A program made the position numbers and the translations under genes. 64,000 nucleotides of DNA, taken from positions 992,001 through 1,056,000 of the forward strand of contig JAALGY010000039.1 of assembly GCA_032358165.1 (NCBI GenBank). Direction: 5' to 3'. Source of the DNA: Diplosphaera chodatii. Taxonomy: Eukaryota; Chlorophyta; Trebouxiophyceae; Prasiolales; Stichococcaceae. Below, piece after piece: positions 48,038 through 60,668 of the stretch. Every line of letters begins with the position of its first letter. The first letter of the stretch is position 1. Under the pieces are notes generated by a model that did no database searches, was not told the DNA's origin, and saw nothing but the letters and a program-made list of their open reading frames with translations.

Positions 48038-49223
48038 TCAGTGCGTGCCCTTTGCAGCCTCAGACTTGTCGTTGGCCACACCCTTGCCTGAGCTCTCGCC
48101 TACAGTCACAGGGACAACAGGCGACTCAGTTATCAATCAGCAACCATATGTCAGCAGCAATCGGCTGGCAATGGGCAAAGGCCGGGACATGCGCTCTGCA
48201 CTCAGTACTGACACCCACCAGCAGGCGTGGTCGCCTCTGCCCCTGCGCCGCCGCTCTCCTTCTTGTCGTAGTCCCCAACGCCCATTGTGTTGCCGCCCAG
48301 CTGTGCCTTCTCACCTGTGCGCAGCACATGCATGGTCATGTTCATATGTCGGACAGACCAGCCTATAGGCTCCCGCATGGCAAGTGAGCCAGGTCACCAG
48401 CACAGCTTCAACCTTGTGGCGTCTGGTGCAGCGCAGGTACACAGAGCCACTGGATGAGCTGAGCTCAACCGCCACTGCAAGCCATTGGGCTGTGGGGGTG
48501 AACCGCCAAGTTGGGAAACCCACCCTCCAGCACACGGTCGCCATCGGGCGCGGCCATGTTCTCCACGTTGTTCTGCGCCTGCTTGTTCTCCGACATGGGG
48601 GCCGCCCGGCCCTCGCCCTTGGAACCGCCCTCCACCTGCCGGTCAGTATGGCCAGTTTCAGACACAGCATGGTGGCGCAACGAGATCTTGAGCAACCTGA
48701 CAGAAGACAGCAGGTTGTGTGAGTGCATGGGCTTGGAGGCTGCTGCACGAAGGACTGCTGTAACTGTGTTCAGACATTGGATAACTGAGTGGGCAGTCTG
48801 ATGCAAGATAGGACATGCACGCACCCTGCCACCCTCAGCGCGGGCTGCGAAGCGCATCGGGCGCCGGGCTGCCGGGCGCTGCGCGCGCACCTGCACGCCT
48901 GCAGCAATGAAACAAAGACAAGCTGGCAGGTAGATTGCAAGCCTGTGTCCCTCAGCCGGGAAAGCCTTGTAAACTCTGCGAAACAATCATGGTCACAACC
49001 TGTCGTCCCGGACACCGCAAGGTGTCTTGAAGACCACAAAGGGATCACACGAATGCATCAGGAGGCCCTGGTGCTCCAGCAATGACAGCGAAGCCGTGCA
49101 ACAAAAGTGCGGACGTGTTGACCACTGCGGATGCGTGCCAGAGGCCGATCTTATCGGGACCAACAACTTCGCCCCGCAGCCTGTGAATGGTGCCACCCTG
49201 TTGAGTGCGGTCGTCTGCATCAT
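48038..49223 (-). CDS. Small probable plastid-targeted hydrophilic protein
   Basis: Small spliced gene read leftward. The proposed first exon starts at the ATG at 49223 (MMQTTALNRVAPFTGCGAKL). The next exon reads GVQVRAQRPAARRPMRFAAR (about 48840-48905), so together they form an Arg/Ala-rich N-terminus typical of chloroplast transit peptides. Mature exons are hydrophilic: VEGGSKGEGRAAPMSENKQA and VENMAAPDGDRVLEG (48520-48640); EKAQLGGNTMGVGDYDKKES (48222-48308); ESSGKGVANDKSEAAKGTH, stop 48038-48040. The total is roughly 130-150 residues, rich in Gly, Lys, Asp and Glu, without hydrophobic segments, so probably largely disordered and reminiscent of stress proteins. Family not recognised. The first intron donor is not certain. 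Confidence 0.5.
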
Positions 49224-49698
49224 GGCTGTAGCCGTGCGGATCGTCGAGGGTATTTGGCTGGTGGGTAGCTTGTATATTGCTCACTTTGCAGTTGATCACC
49301 AGACAGTGGGTGGGCTTGCGGAGGAAGTGCGTGGGATGCTGCTCCAGCAAGTTCATACCAGCTTCGCAGGGCTTTCTCACGTCAGGGTTTTGCAGTTGGC
49401 CAAATTGGCGCCTAGCCGCAACACTTTCAGCATACAGCCTTTCGCCTTCTGCAGCCCACTGCCACCACTGCAAGAAAGCGATAGACGGCCAACGACACAA
49501 GCTATGTTCGGTCATGTCTGCACACTGATTGTCATGGCCATGCAGGTTCAGTGCTACTGGCATTGCTACGCCATGCGCCTGTCTGTATCACAATCAACCA
49601 GCTACTAATGTATACTTCTGCAATCTACCGTCCAAACACCTAATTTCGCTGGTGGACCCTGAAATTGCCACGTATAGCAAACAACTGCGTCTACGGTG
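49224..49698. other. Intergenic region
   Basis: Between the small plastid-type gene start and the lipase stop, both on the minus strand. No gene is seen. Confidence 0.45.
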
Positions 49699-52600
49699 TC
49701 ACTGCCGCTGTGGTCCATACCCAGCGTAATCATCCTCGAAGGCACCAGCGGCGGCACGCAGCGATTGCAGGTATGCCGGCGTGAAGTGGTCGCTGACCAT
49801 GGTGCGGCACAGCCGCATCCTCCCATACATCTGCAGCAAACAGCGGCGGGCTGTCAGCTGCTAATTGCTTTGGATGCGGCGGCAGCCTCGACGTCATGCC
49901 ATCACCCTATATCTCCAGGCATGCAGTATATAACACGAACCTCAGGTGAAGGCCCGCACCTCATGCGGTATGCCCTCCAGCAGCACGCACGACTGCCCCT
50001 CGTGCGCTGCCTCAGCTGCTGTCCGGCCCCCGCGCTCTGCAGCGTCCAGCAGCAGCGGCTGCGCTTGAGGCGGCACCTCCGGCGCGGTTGCGGCGCCCGG
50101 CCAGGGCGGGTCACACGCCGCTGCTTCCTGCTGCCCTGCTGCTTCATCCCACTGCGCGTCTGCTCCCCTGTGCGCCGCCATGTCCGCTGCTGTGTCCGAG
50201 GCGCGCTGCGCTTCAGCAGCAGCCGCGGCGCCCTTTGCAGCTGCAGACCCCACGGTCGCGGCGCCGCCGACGGCGGCCGCCACGGCGGCGGCGGCAGTGC
50301 CGAGGCGGCTGCCCAGCCTGCTGCCGGAAGGGCTGTGACCCTCTGCGCCTGCTGCAGCCGCATCGTCATCGCTGCTGAGCCCCGAGGATGACGAGCGCGA
50401 GACTGCCAGGTCGCCGCCTGCTGGGCGGGAGTCATGTCATCAGACACTGAGAGTCTGCACGCTCGCCACAGCAGGCCAGCCACATCACACGAGCAAACGT
50501 GGCAGACGTCCAGCTGATGCGGCCTCTGCGGTGCTTGGCCTCGTCTGCTGCTGGGCCCAGCAGAGATCCTGCTCTTGACCTCGGCAGGCTCGCTGACGCA
50601 CCGCTGCATGTACGCTTCACGTGTGCGCTGGCATTTGGGGGGCATTTGGGGGGGGGGGGGCATTTGGGGGCAACAAATTCGCAGGGGCCGCACCGAGGGC
50701 GGGGAACGCCACGGACGCGGGCACCAGGTGCAGGATGCGGCCGGCGGGGTAGGTGCGCCGCATGTCCACGGTGCGGGCCGTGTCCGGCAGCCCGTCCGCC
50801 GCCGCCGGCTCCTGCTCTATGCCACGGCCTGCCGGAAAGCGCAAGGTTTACATGACCCGGAATTATGCTTTGCCGCTCAAGCGGCTGCAGCTGCTGGCCA
50901 CACGGTTGGTATGAAAACCTGCTCCTATGGAGCTCAGGTAGTGCAAGCTACAGGCAGCGGCAACCGAAAGTCTCAAATCCTGCAACACTGAAGCAGGGGT
51001 CTGACCTGGGGACCCGGGCGGCGAGTCCCCCGCCAGGCTGCTGAGGCGCGAGGAGGCCGCGCGGCTGGCGCGCTCGACGGCCTCCTCCCGCTGCACCTGC
51101 CGCTGCGCCGCCGCCACCTCCGCCTCGAACGCCTCCACGTCGCTGTCGCCCTGGTCAGCAGTGGCACCCCACACGTCATCTTGCTGCGTGTTTTGAGGTC
51201 CTGCCATCGGGGCCTTATGCCAAGGCTTCACACGTGTGGATCTGGGGGCGGGGGGAGGCAAGCGCCTCCGATCTCAAGTCAACGGACAACTGGAGCTGCA
51301 TGGAATAGATGGCAGCTGGTTGCCGCTCGCCTCCAGGTCGGAGGCCGAGTCGCCGTCGAAGTCCATGCGCATCGGCTGCGGCGGGCCGGCGGGGTCACCG
51401 TCGTCCCCGAACGTGCCGGGCGGTGGGGACGTCCACTGGTGCCGCAGCGTCCCGTTGCCGGGGCTGCTGTAGCCACCAGCGCTGACACCGGGGTACATGT
51501 CTGGCGGCGGGGGGCTGTGCGCCTCGTCACCGCCGCTGCCGCCGCTGCCGCCCGGGTCGTCCTCGAACACCGGCGCTGATGTGGCGCGGTCCAGGGGTGG
51601 CGAGGAAGCGCGGGGGCTGCCGCCTGCAACCGCGAGCAAGCCCTATGTAGAGTGTGCCAGCGCGCTTCCCTACAGGCATAAGTGCACTCCAACAGGCCAT
51701 GCCATCAGCCTCTGTCGGCACCCAGCAAGATGATGCACTTGCAGGATGCTAGGCTTGGTGCAGCGCACAGCGCAGGGCAGGAAGCACGTGCGCCGCACCT
51801 GCCGGCGGCGTGCCGGGAGATGGCTCAGCGGCGCCGTCTGCCGGGCTGCGCTGCAGCCAGACGCGCGACAGCAGGTCGCCAGTACGCCTGCAAACAACTT
51901 GAAGGCACTGCAGAAATGGTCCTCACGTCCAGATAGTGGATGCCGTCAGTAGAGAGCCTTCAAGCATGAGCTGCCCCACATGCGCAGCGGTCCTGACAGA
52001 GTCCATTTGCTGCTTGACACATGCTGCGACTGTGCGAGTGTGTCGCAGTGCATTGGGATGCATGAGGCAGTTTCTGTACCCAGCAATGGTGCGGCGCGGT
52101 GGCGTGGTCCGTATGGACAGCGGCTGCAGGTGAGCGGGCGCCGGCGAGGGCGTCCGCCTGCCGTTGCTGCCGCCGTTGCTGCTGCGCCGAGCACGGCTCC
52201 ACCCCAGGCTCGGCACCCACTGATACAGGTAGGAAGCCGCGGCCCCTGCGAATTCAATTTGTACCAGATCTCAACATGAGGTTGAGTACGTAAACACACT
52301 TCCACGGAACGCAGGTGCCCTGCTGGGAAGCATGGTGACAGGCTGGCCAGGGCGGTGCACAGGTGGGGAGGTGCACCGGGGGCTGCTGCCACAGATGAGA
52401 GGATGCCGAGGTCCCGGGGCGCCTCCAGCTGCGGGTCAGCCCGCCAGCCCCACGCCTGGAAGGCCGCCAGAATGGTGCCCCGGGCTGCCTCGTCACCCTG
52501 CACAAAGCCCAGATGAACGCATCAAGATGGCCGATTGCACCTGACCTACACACTGCGCCACATTTGGGAAGGTGCCAGTGTGAATGTCCAGCAGCATGCG

Positions 52601-55600
52601 TGCAGTCCGCTCCCGGTTGTGTGCTAGCTTCGGCGCACGCACGGGCCAGATCTGGCGGAGCATGAGACCAACCTCGTCGGCCTCCTCTATCCACTTGCTG
52701 GCGTCCTCGATGCCGGTGGCGCCAGGGCTGGCAGCGCTCCTGGGAGCCGCGTCGTCCGACGAGATGTGCGGCTTGCGGCGGCGGCCGGTGCAGGCCGTCA
52801 GCGCGCCGAAACCCAGCCCACCCCGCAGCGGCGTGGCGGCCACCTCGGCGCTGCCCGGGCCGCCGGTCTGGGTGCCGCGAGCCACCTTCCGCACCGGCCG
52901 CCGCTGCCTCGCTGCCTGCACTCATGTCTGATCCAGTGGGGACAGGCGATGCCACTGCATGGCGCGAGTTATGGGCAACGCGGGCAAGAAACCTCCTCAA
53001 ACATGCGGTGCCGCAGGCTGAGTGCTGGAGGCCGGGAGATTCCCCAGACTGCCTGCCGTCCACCTTACCCACCTGCTCGGCGGTGGCCCACGCCTCCAGG
53101 TCCACCAGGTTCTCGCAGCTCTTGCGCTTCTTGGCGGGCCGCGGGCGCTGCCCAAAGCTGCATGCCCTGTAGTGCACAACATACATCTCACGAGCTTGCC
53201 TGGCAGGGTTACAGTTGCATCTAGATGTGAGATGCCTTTATGTACAGCAGGTGTGCGCAGAGAACGACGAGCCTGCAAGGGCTAGCAGCAGGCGCATTTG
53301 TACCTGAAGCTCTGGGACAGGCGCTGTGTGGTCCAGGATGTGGCTGCCACTGTGCCGAGCGCCACTGATGACAGGCCGCCCCCGACACGGTTGATGGACG
53401 TCTGCAGCATATGGGCAGAACCGCCTGGCGGTGAGTTGCTTTCGCATCTGCACAGCTCTACAAAGGTGGGCTGTCTATGGGAATTTCTTCATTGCACTGC
53501 CAGCATTTTGTGTGGTTATACTGCAAAGCCGACACCCTGTTCACACAGAGGGCACACCGCACTATGCGCATGTCAGCTGCACGGTAGGCATCTGGCAACT
53601 GCCAGCAGCTTCACCCAAGCCATGAGATTTCCACCTCTACTGCCCGCACGACGACGCTGGAGCGCATGTCGGCGCGGAAGTCCATCGCCCACTGCGACTG
53701 CGTGACCTCCTCCCGCAGCGAGTCCAGCGCCGCTGCAGGGTGGCCCCAGGGTGCACATGCTTCAGCAGGGCATGCTCGCCACAGGCATGTCCAGTGTTTG
53801 GCACGCTCTCGCAACATTGGGCAAACGTCATGGCCGCCTGCACCAGGGCAGCGGCGCCCCATAGTCGCCTGCGCGGGAAGTGCTCTCACCCAGGCTCATG
53901 GTGGGCACCATGTCGGTGTTGTTGATGACGGAGGTGACGTAGCCGGCGCACGACTGCGCGAGGCCCAGCGTCATGCAGGCCGGGCAGGCGATCGCGACAC
54001 ATGTTGCGTCGCCAAAGTCAGGCAGTTCCCGCAGCCTGCACCACAGGGTGGGATCTGGGTTTCAGCCCAGTCGGAAGTCAGTGGTAGCAAACAACTTTGA
54101 GACATCGTGCGTGGCACAACTCGAGAGAGACAGACAGAGGGAGGTGTGATGGCGGTGCAGCAGAGCAGACGCCGGCATTGGTGGGCAGGTCCGTCGACCG
54201 CTGCCGACGGCGTACAGCGCAAAACTGCGTCATCAGCAGTGCACACGGGCTTGCTGGCTGGCTGCTGCCTGGGGCGCACATCATGGTGAGGATGGCGGCG
54301 GTGCCGGCGCCCATGCTGTGCCCCACCAGCAGCAGGCGGTACCCCGGGTGCGCCGCCACCGCCGCCCGCACCTCGTCCAGCACCTGCAGCGCACGAGTAG
54401 ACCACCATACAGGAACCTAAATGTGCAACAACACTGCATGATGCCAGATGTGATCCAGCGCCACACGCGGCAGCCACCGGCACCAAATGGTCTGCACTCT
54501 TGCACGCTGCAGCTGCTCAGTCGACAACATTCAGCAGCCAAAGCAGGCTGGCCCGGCTCTGCTCAGGGTGGAATCAACTATTTGAGGCACCTGCGCACGG
54601 ATCCAGCGGGCGGCGGCCAGCATGCCGAAGTGCGTGTAGCCCAGCGTCACGCCGTCCGCGTCCACCACGTGGTGCGGCTTGCTGGCGCTGGTCATGCTGG
54701 TGAACATGTCCTGCATCGTGTGCAAGATGGCCGCTTTAGAGTCATTTCGGCATCAGCACAGTGCTTGACGGGACTGCATGCCCTACAGCACAAGCAGTGC
54801 CCAGTTCGGCAGGTCTTGGCCTTGATGGCGGGCTGCCAGAATGATGCCAATGGGTGCACAGCTCAGCACAGTTAATGGAAATGACGATTGCAGCATGCTG
54901 GTCACCTTGATGGTCTGCGTGCCGCGGATGAGCAGCACGATGGACTTGATGGCACGATCGCGCAGCAGGAAGTAGGAGGGCTTCAGCAGCCCCGACCGCT
55001 GCTGCACCACCAGGAGATCCTCCTCTTCGAATCCCTGCACAGCGGCAGCGCAGCGGTCTGATCGTCGGCAACCTCTGCCTCCGGCAGCTGTGCACAAGGT
55101 CAGTAGCTGCGGTTTGCAGCAAGCAAGCCTGCTGGCTTACATGGAGACGAAGTCTAGAAGCAGCTGCAGTGTTTGCTGCATGCTTGATGCCTACCTGGCT
55201 CCTGAAGATGGCGAGCTGGCCAGCGGGCCGCTGCTGCCGCAGCGCCAGCCCAAAGTTCATGCAGTGCTGCAGCGTCGCCAGCTCGCTCTGCAGCACGCAC
55301 ATCACACAGTGGAGCTCAGGCAGCCTGCATCCCCGCCGTCACCTTGCTGGCCTGATGTGTGCACAGCTTACGCCGCGGCCCAAAAGCTGCGCAGGCACCT
55401 GCGTTCTCTGTCCACAGCGTTACCCTTGATGGCTTATTACCTTGGCGGCATCCTGAGCATCGCCCTCCAGGCCGATGCCGTAGGGCTGTCCTACGGCGGC
55501 AATGTCCGCGAGCGTCTCGCCACCGGGGGGCTCCCGCCGCGCCAGGTACGCCAACCCGATCAGCAGGTCCGCGGTGCGCCATGCGCCCAGCGTCTCGCCG

Positions 55601-56078
55601 TAGATGTGCCTGCGACGGGCGCGCGCGACAAGGTGACGACAGCATATGGAGCCGCTGTCGAGCCCGCGTCAGCCCTGCTTTCTGCTCAACTGGCCGTGCG
55701 GTGGCAGTCGATTGTGCCACGGGGCCTAAGGTGCACTTCAGCGTCCAGCCGCAGGCGACCTGCATCCTGCCAACCAAAGCAAGTGTACCCACCTGATGGC
55801 CTCGGCGAAGTAGAACAGCGCCTCCAGCCAGGTGTTGGGCGCATGGCTGTGGTGCCGGAAGCGCTCTATGGGCTGCACCACCGCCGATGGGTCTGGCGGG
55901 GCGCACGCGCCGCCTCGCCGGCGACTGTAGAAGTACACGGCCACCGCAACACCTGCAGCCGGAGGGTGCTGAGGCTGGTGCACATCGTGGCGCCCCATGG
56001 AGGCACTGGATGGACATTGACCGGTCTCAGGTGGCGCCCCGTGACTGCACCTGCGGCGGCCACTCCTGCGCCGCTCAT
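49699..56078 (-). CDS. Mono-/diacylglycerol lipase-like class 3 lipase
   Basis: Alpha/beta-hydrolase of the class 3 lipase family, with the N-terminal mono-/diacylglycerol lipase region found in plants. The ATG at 56078 gives MSGAGVAAA, spliced in phase to GVAVAVYFYSRRRGG, a membrane-anchor-like start, then QPIERFRHHSHAPNTWLEAL. Further exons: AWRTADLLIGLAYLARREPP (about 55540-55600), LLVVQQRSGLLKPSYFLLRD and SIVLLIRGTQTIK (54910-55025), HFGMLAAARWIRAQ (54590), then LLLVGHSMGAGTAAILTMM (54290-54345) with the nucleophile elbow GHSMG. VAIACPACMTLGLAQSCAGY and VINNTDMVPTMSLG (53895-53990) carry the likely catalytic Asp. A long low-complexity region follows (53.2-50.0 kb). The C-terminus reads TYPAGRILHLVPASVAFPAL (about 50700-50760), then MRLCRTMVSDHFTPAYLQSL (49765-49825), where the catalytic His is expected; stop 49699-49701. 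Middle-exon boundaries are approximate. Confidence 0.82.
50630..50671. repeat. GCATTTGGGGG triplicate with a 14-base G run
   Basis: Three copies of GGCATTTGGGG, the middle one extended into 14 consecutive G. It lies next to, and possibly inside, the lipase exon that encodes the HLVPASV segment, where minus-strand translation would give a Pro-rich NAPPPP stretch. Confidence 0.6.
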
Positions 56079-56759
56079 GCCCCGCAGCGGCACCTCTTAG
56101 GCATTTTCACGCTGCATGTCCAGTTTGCAAGCTTGGAAGCCTCTAATGCAGCAGCTGTATGCGTGGTCACTGAGAGCTGACCAAATTCGAGGTCAAGCAA
56201 AGAGCTGCAAACGTGCTCGCTGCGAGCTCAATGGCTCAGCGGCAAGCAAGAGCTGCTTTGAGAGTCGGTGATGCCGAGTTCAAGGTCTGTATGCTCACGA
56301 CAGCCCAGGTCTATGGGCAGGTCCTGCACAACCGCGGTCAATGGCCAGTCTGACCGTCGCAAACCAGTGATGTGCACATCTCCCTTAATATCAAAGTCAC
56401 AATGGCCGGCCCGTTTGCTCTGTGCATGTGCAAAGGCCAAGTTGCAAGTGTGCTCACAGCTTCCTTCCGCAGCATCTTGTCTCGGCCGCTTCAAGCATCT
56501 CTTTCTCTCGGACGAGCCTCATGGCCTATCCATGGCTGCACAGCATGCCTTTGTGTTGAGGACTGTAGGTCGAGCTGATATGAAGTCACACTTGATTGTT
56601 GTTGCGCCGAGCTAGCTGTTCTGCGGTATCGGTGGCCTTTCACACCGCTGCATCACTGGCTGATTCCGACACCAAGTTGGGCAACAAAACACGCACGCTT
56701 GCAAGCGCAAGTCACAAGCAAAGCAGAAAGCCTGTCATGGCAGTTTGAGAGTGAGCAGC
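56079..56759. promoter_or_regulatory. Divergent promoter region between two hydrolase genes
   Basis: Head-to-head spacer of about 680 bases between the class 3 lipase (minus) and the ABHD10-like gene (plus). No gene is supported; frames at 56228-56615 are open on both strands without known features. Confidence 0.45.
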
Positions 56760-59433
56760 ATGTCGCTGCGCAGCGCGTTGCGGATCATAGGTGTGGCCGC
56801 TGCACAGCCAGCATTGGCGGGCCCTGGGGCAGAGAGCATGCCTGTCCGCAGCCTATCATCGTGTGCAGCGGCTCTTCGCGTCAGCACCAGCGAGCGTGCC
56901 GGTGTGCAGCAGCGTGCCCACCCTGCTGGCTACAATGCAGCGCTCCCGCCGCTGCATGCCTCATCCCCTCCCGTGACAACTCAGCCTGCAAGCCAGCGCG
57001 GCTGCAGTCACCCTGCCAGCGCCAGCAGCCTGCCAGCCAGCACCACCAGGGCCAGCATGCACAGCTTCAATGGCAGACCGATGTGTGACGCAGCCGAGCC
57101 ATGTGGCCCCCGGCTGCGCCATGCGCTGCACACATCAGCGGCCAGCCCAGCTGCGCAAGCTGCACGAATGGTGGACGACCAGGCAGCAGCAGCTGAGGAC
57201 CTGCTGGCCGGTGTCCCTGGCGACTCCCAGCTCACTGACATGATCGAGCCCCAGTTCCTGCAGACGGCCAGCGGGCAGATCGCCTATCATGCCCTGCCGG
57301 CCACAGGCAGCCATCTTACTGGCGTGATCTACTGCGGCGGTGAGTGTGCGGTCATACGGTACTGTGCATAACACTTCGCTTGCACCCCTTCAGTCAGTGG
57401 GTTTGTCAGCAGTGCATCCTCGGCCCGCTGTGGCCGAGCTTCGTAAGCTGGTGATGTGCAGGCCTGAACAGCAACATGAACGGCATCAAGGTAGCTCTCC
57501 TCGAGTCTGTGTTGCATCCAGCAGTGTTGTTTATCAAGTCATTGCTGCTGCTGCTCCTGCTGCCATCATGCTTGGCATAGCCATTCGGCATCCTCCATGG
57601 CTCGCAGGCTACAATGCTGGACATGCATGCACGCCGGAACAGGTCAGGCAGGAGTCTGTTGGGAGTTGGGTGACAGTCTGTCGGGACCTTGGGTGAGAGC
57701 AAAGCATGTTTGTGAACTGCAAAGGTCCTCACAGGGCTGCTGCCTGATTTTGGTACGACACCCATCCGGCAGGCACCCTTATGTGCGCTTCGACTATCGT
57801 GGGCACGGGGCCAGCAGCGGGGAGTTTCTGGACACCACCCTGGGGGACTGGTGCGCACCATCTGCCGCTATTGATCATCGAGGCCACATCCTCGTGCTGT
57901 ACAGTATGCAACACTTCAGCTATGCCATAGCTGCGCATGCCTGAGCCAAGCCTACGACTGCCACCGGCCCGCAGGTACGAGGACACACTCCAGGTCATAG
58001 ACAATGTGGCCCTGCCGGGCCAGCACATCATTGTCGGCAGCTCCATCGGGGCCTGGATTGCGCTCAAGGCAGCTGCTGCTCGCCGTGAGCGCATCAAGGT
58101 ACGCAAACCCAACTCGGTTGATTGGGAACACCGTGCCATTGGGGCTTCACACAGCTGGCTTTGTCATGCAAATGCATGGCGGTGCAGTCTGCAGGTGCTG
58201 TCTGCCGTTGCATGGCCGCCAGACTGCCTTGCCCGCTGCAGGGGCTGGTGCTGCTGGCGCCGGCGGTGGACATCACGGAGCTGTGGTGGCAGGCGCTGTC
58301 GGTGGCGGAGCAGGCGGACGCGCGCGCGACGGGGTTCGTGCCGCTGGGCAAGGGCACTGAGGTGGGCTCTTTTTTGGGTTTAGGGTTTAGGCTCCTGCCC
58401 TAGTGCCCTAGTGCCCTAGCGCGGTGGTACAACGCGTGCTTGCTGCAGCCGATGCTCGAGCATTGCTGCCCGTCCCTCAGCTGCATACCCGACATCCATG
58501 CTGCTGTCATCTGCAGATGCGCTTCGACTTGTCTGTGTGCTCCAGAGGAGACACCAGAAGCTGCTGTCTGGGGCTGGCAGCGTGCTCTCTGTACAGAGCT
58601 CAAGAGTAATGTGTGGTCATGCTTGCTGGTGCTGAAGTGTGATCCACGATCGCGCTGCAGTATGGCGGGCGGGTGCGGCTGGAGTTCTTCGCCGAGGCGT
58701 CGGACCACTGCCTGCTGGACGTGGGCCGCAAGGACGCCCAGGTCAGCACACACTGCTGATGCTGCTCTCTTTCGCCACCCCACTGGGCATTTTAAATCTA
58801 AATGCACACACTCATCGCGGCCTGGGCCTGTCTGCGGCCCCTGGGGGGGACTACGGCCGGCATGGAAATTCTGTTCGTGTTTGGCGTGCAGGTGCGGTGC
58901 CCGGTGCGCATTCTGCACGGCGCGGCGGACGCGGTGGTGCCGCCCTTCGTCGCCAGCGAGGTCGTCGCCTGGTGCGAGAGCCGGGACGTGCACCTCACCA
59001 TGATCAAGGTGCGGAGCTGCAAAGCTTGGGCGGCGTGCGACGCTTGGGCGGCGTGCACATGCTGTCATGGCTGCGCTGCAACCGCCCAGCAGGGGTTGCC
59101 TGTTTGCCAGCAGTCTGGATGCATGGTGCACATCTCACACGCTTGCGGCATGCAGTGTGACGGTGTTATAATCTATACACAGGACGGTGACCACCGGCTG
59201 TCGCGCCCAGAGGACCTGTGGGCCTTTTTCCCCTCGGCACCTGCTGTCTGCCAGCCCTGGATTGCTGCAGTGCCTCCTGCAGTTGCGTCGTGCGCTGCGA
59301 GTGCAGAGTGTCCGTCTCTGGCAGCGAGCGTCGCTGTGGGTGAGGGCGCCAGCTTGTGTGCTGCAGGCGCACCCTGATGCTGGCGGTGGAAGAGCTGCTG
59401 GCCCTGGACATGCAGCGGGTCTCCAGCGCGTGA
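56760..59433 (+). CDS. ABHD10-like mitochondrial alpha/beta hydrolase
   Basis: Serine hydrolase resembling ABHD10, a mitochondrial thioesterase that removes acyl groups from protein cysteines; bacterial relatives are general esterases. The ATG at 56760 starts MSLRSALRIIGVAAAQPALA and a long Ser/Ala/Arg presequence of about 140 residues. Core exons: SGQIAYHALPATG and GVIYCGG (57270-57340), GLNSNMNGIK (57460-57490, matching the SNMxGxK motif), HPYVRFDYRGHGASSGEFLD with TTLGDW (57772-57850), YEDTLQVIDNVALPGQHIIV and GSSIGAWIALKAAAARRERI (57976-58098), where GSSIG is the nucleophile elbow. Then GLVLLAPAVDITELWW (58243-58290), LEFFAEASDHCLLDVGRKDA, VRCPVRILHGAADAVVPPFV (58891-58950; Asp), and DGDHRLSRPEDL (59184-59219; His). 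The last exon ends LLALDMQRVSSA, stop 59431-59433. The Ser-Asp-His triad is complete. Confidence 0.88.
58371..58419 (+). repeat. Interstitial TTTAGGG repeat plus (TGCCCTAG)3
   Basis: TTTTTGGGTTTAGGGTTTAGG (58371-58391) is followed by three exact copies of TGCCCTAG (58396-58419). CCCTA is the complement of TAGGG, so the two blocks look like telomere-type units in opposite orientation. They lie in the intron after the GFVPLGKGTE exon. Confidence 0.65.
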
Positions 59434-60668
59434 AGACGCGCATCCGCAACGGTAATCCCTTGGTCCGCGACACCTGCCGCCCACACCGGGGCATGGTGTG
59501 GCCTCGAGCTCGAACAAGCTGCGTCCGACATAGCAGCTGTCACAATGACCCGCCATGCATCAGCTTGTGGACTATGTTGCTCAGTGAATGCGCTGTCATT
59601 TTGGCATTTTGGACGCTATGAAGAGCATCAAGTGGTGCAGACAGGGTTGAGCATATCTGAGGTTGCACGAGGACATTTTTGGATGCTTGGCTTGATGAAG
59701 CAGCAGCAGTTGACATCAAGGTCTGGAGGCTGCCTGTTTATTGATACAGTTCAGTGGAGCAAGCGCCGGGACACTAATAGCCAATTGATGCAGTTGTGTG
59801 GAGCGCGGTGAATATATTCTGAGTGGTATCTTGTGCAATACTTGGCAATGGTGCAACCTTGCAAGCCTACATATGCCATGTGCACAGTTCGTTCCATTGC
59901 GCCAACTATGTCCATGGGCGAAGTGAACTGCGCACAGCTAGTGTTGGTCGATACTCACGTGCATGTCACAATGGGCAGAGCAGTGCTTCACACAATATGC
60001 ATTGCTCAATCGACACCCTATTACAACCATATGCAGGAGTCAACAGAAACAAACAAATGAAACAGTCGCTGATGGTGGTTTGGTGTAGTGATGGTTTCAC
60101 AATAGCATGTCTAACCGTCTGCTATCGATCATGTCGTCGATCCTGTCCTGTTCCCAATCCTCAATCATCAACAGAATGGCAGTGTGCAACATATGCAATT
60201 TGGAAGTGCAGTGGGCTTTCTTCCCACGAAGAAGCTAAAAGCGTGCCGGCATAGCAGCACAGTGTAACAGCATTCAGCGCAGAGAAAGCCACAACGTCCC
60301 GCTGCACTGCTGCCGCTTGCAGCCAGACCCCATGCTGCCACGTGTATGATCGTACTAGCCTTCTGACGCTTGTGCGGCTTGTATTAGCGCTGCAGGCCCA
60401 TCTTCATTACGCACCACTTTCCATCAGACTGTGCGCTGCAGGTTGTCCTAATTTGCATGCTCGCTGACAACACCCTTGCCAGCAGCAACAAAGGTGATGT
60501 CCTCGCCGAGGCCCCTTCTTGAAGGCGGTCCTGTGATGCCTGCCAGAGGCATGAGGTAGCATATCAGGCTTGACGATGTGAGCTGCCATATCTCGTGCAG
60601 GTTTGCAACATCATGCGACGCGGACATACCAGTCCTACAGCCAGGCCATCAATGGTGCCAGGTCGCAC
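59434..60668. other. Convergent intergenic region
   Basis: About 1.2 kb between the ABHD10-like stop and the stop of the minus-strand secreted protein. It is less GC-rich and contains TGTAA at 60263-60267 on the plus strand. I see no supported gene; the frame at 59823-60254 has no recognisable feature. Confidence 0.45.

Noticed and set aside
49696..50391. 231-codon plus-strand frame
   Set aside because: Antisense to lipase exons whose minus-strand translation matches the family; Cys/Arg-rich composition is typical of a shadow frame.
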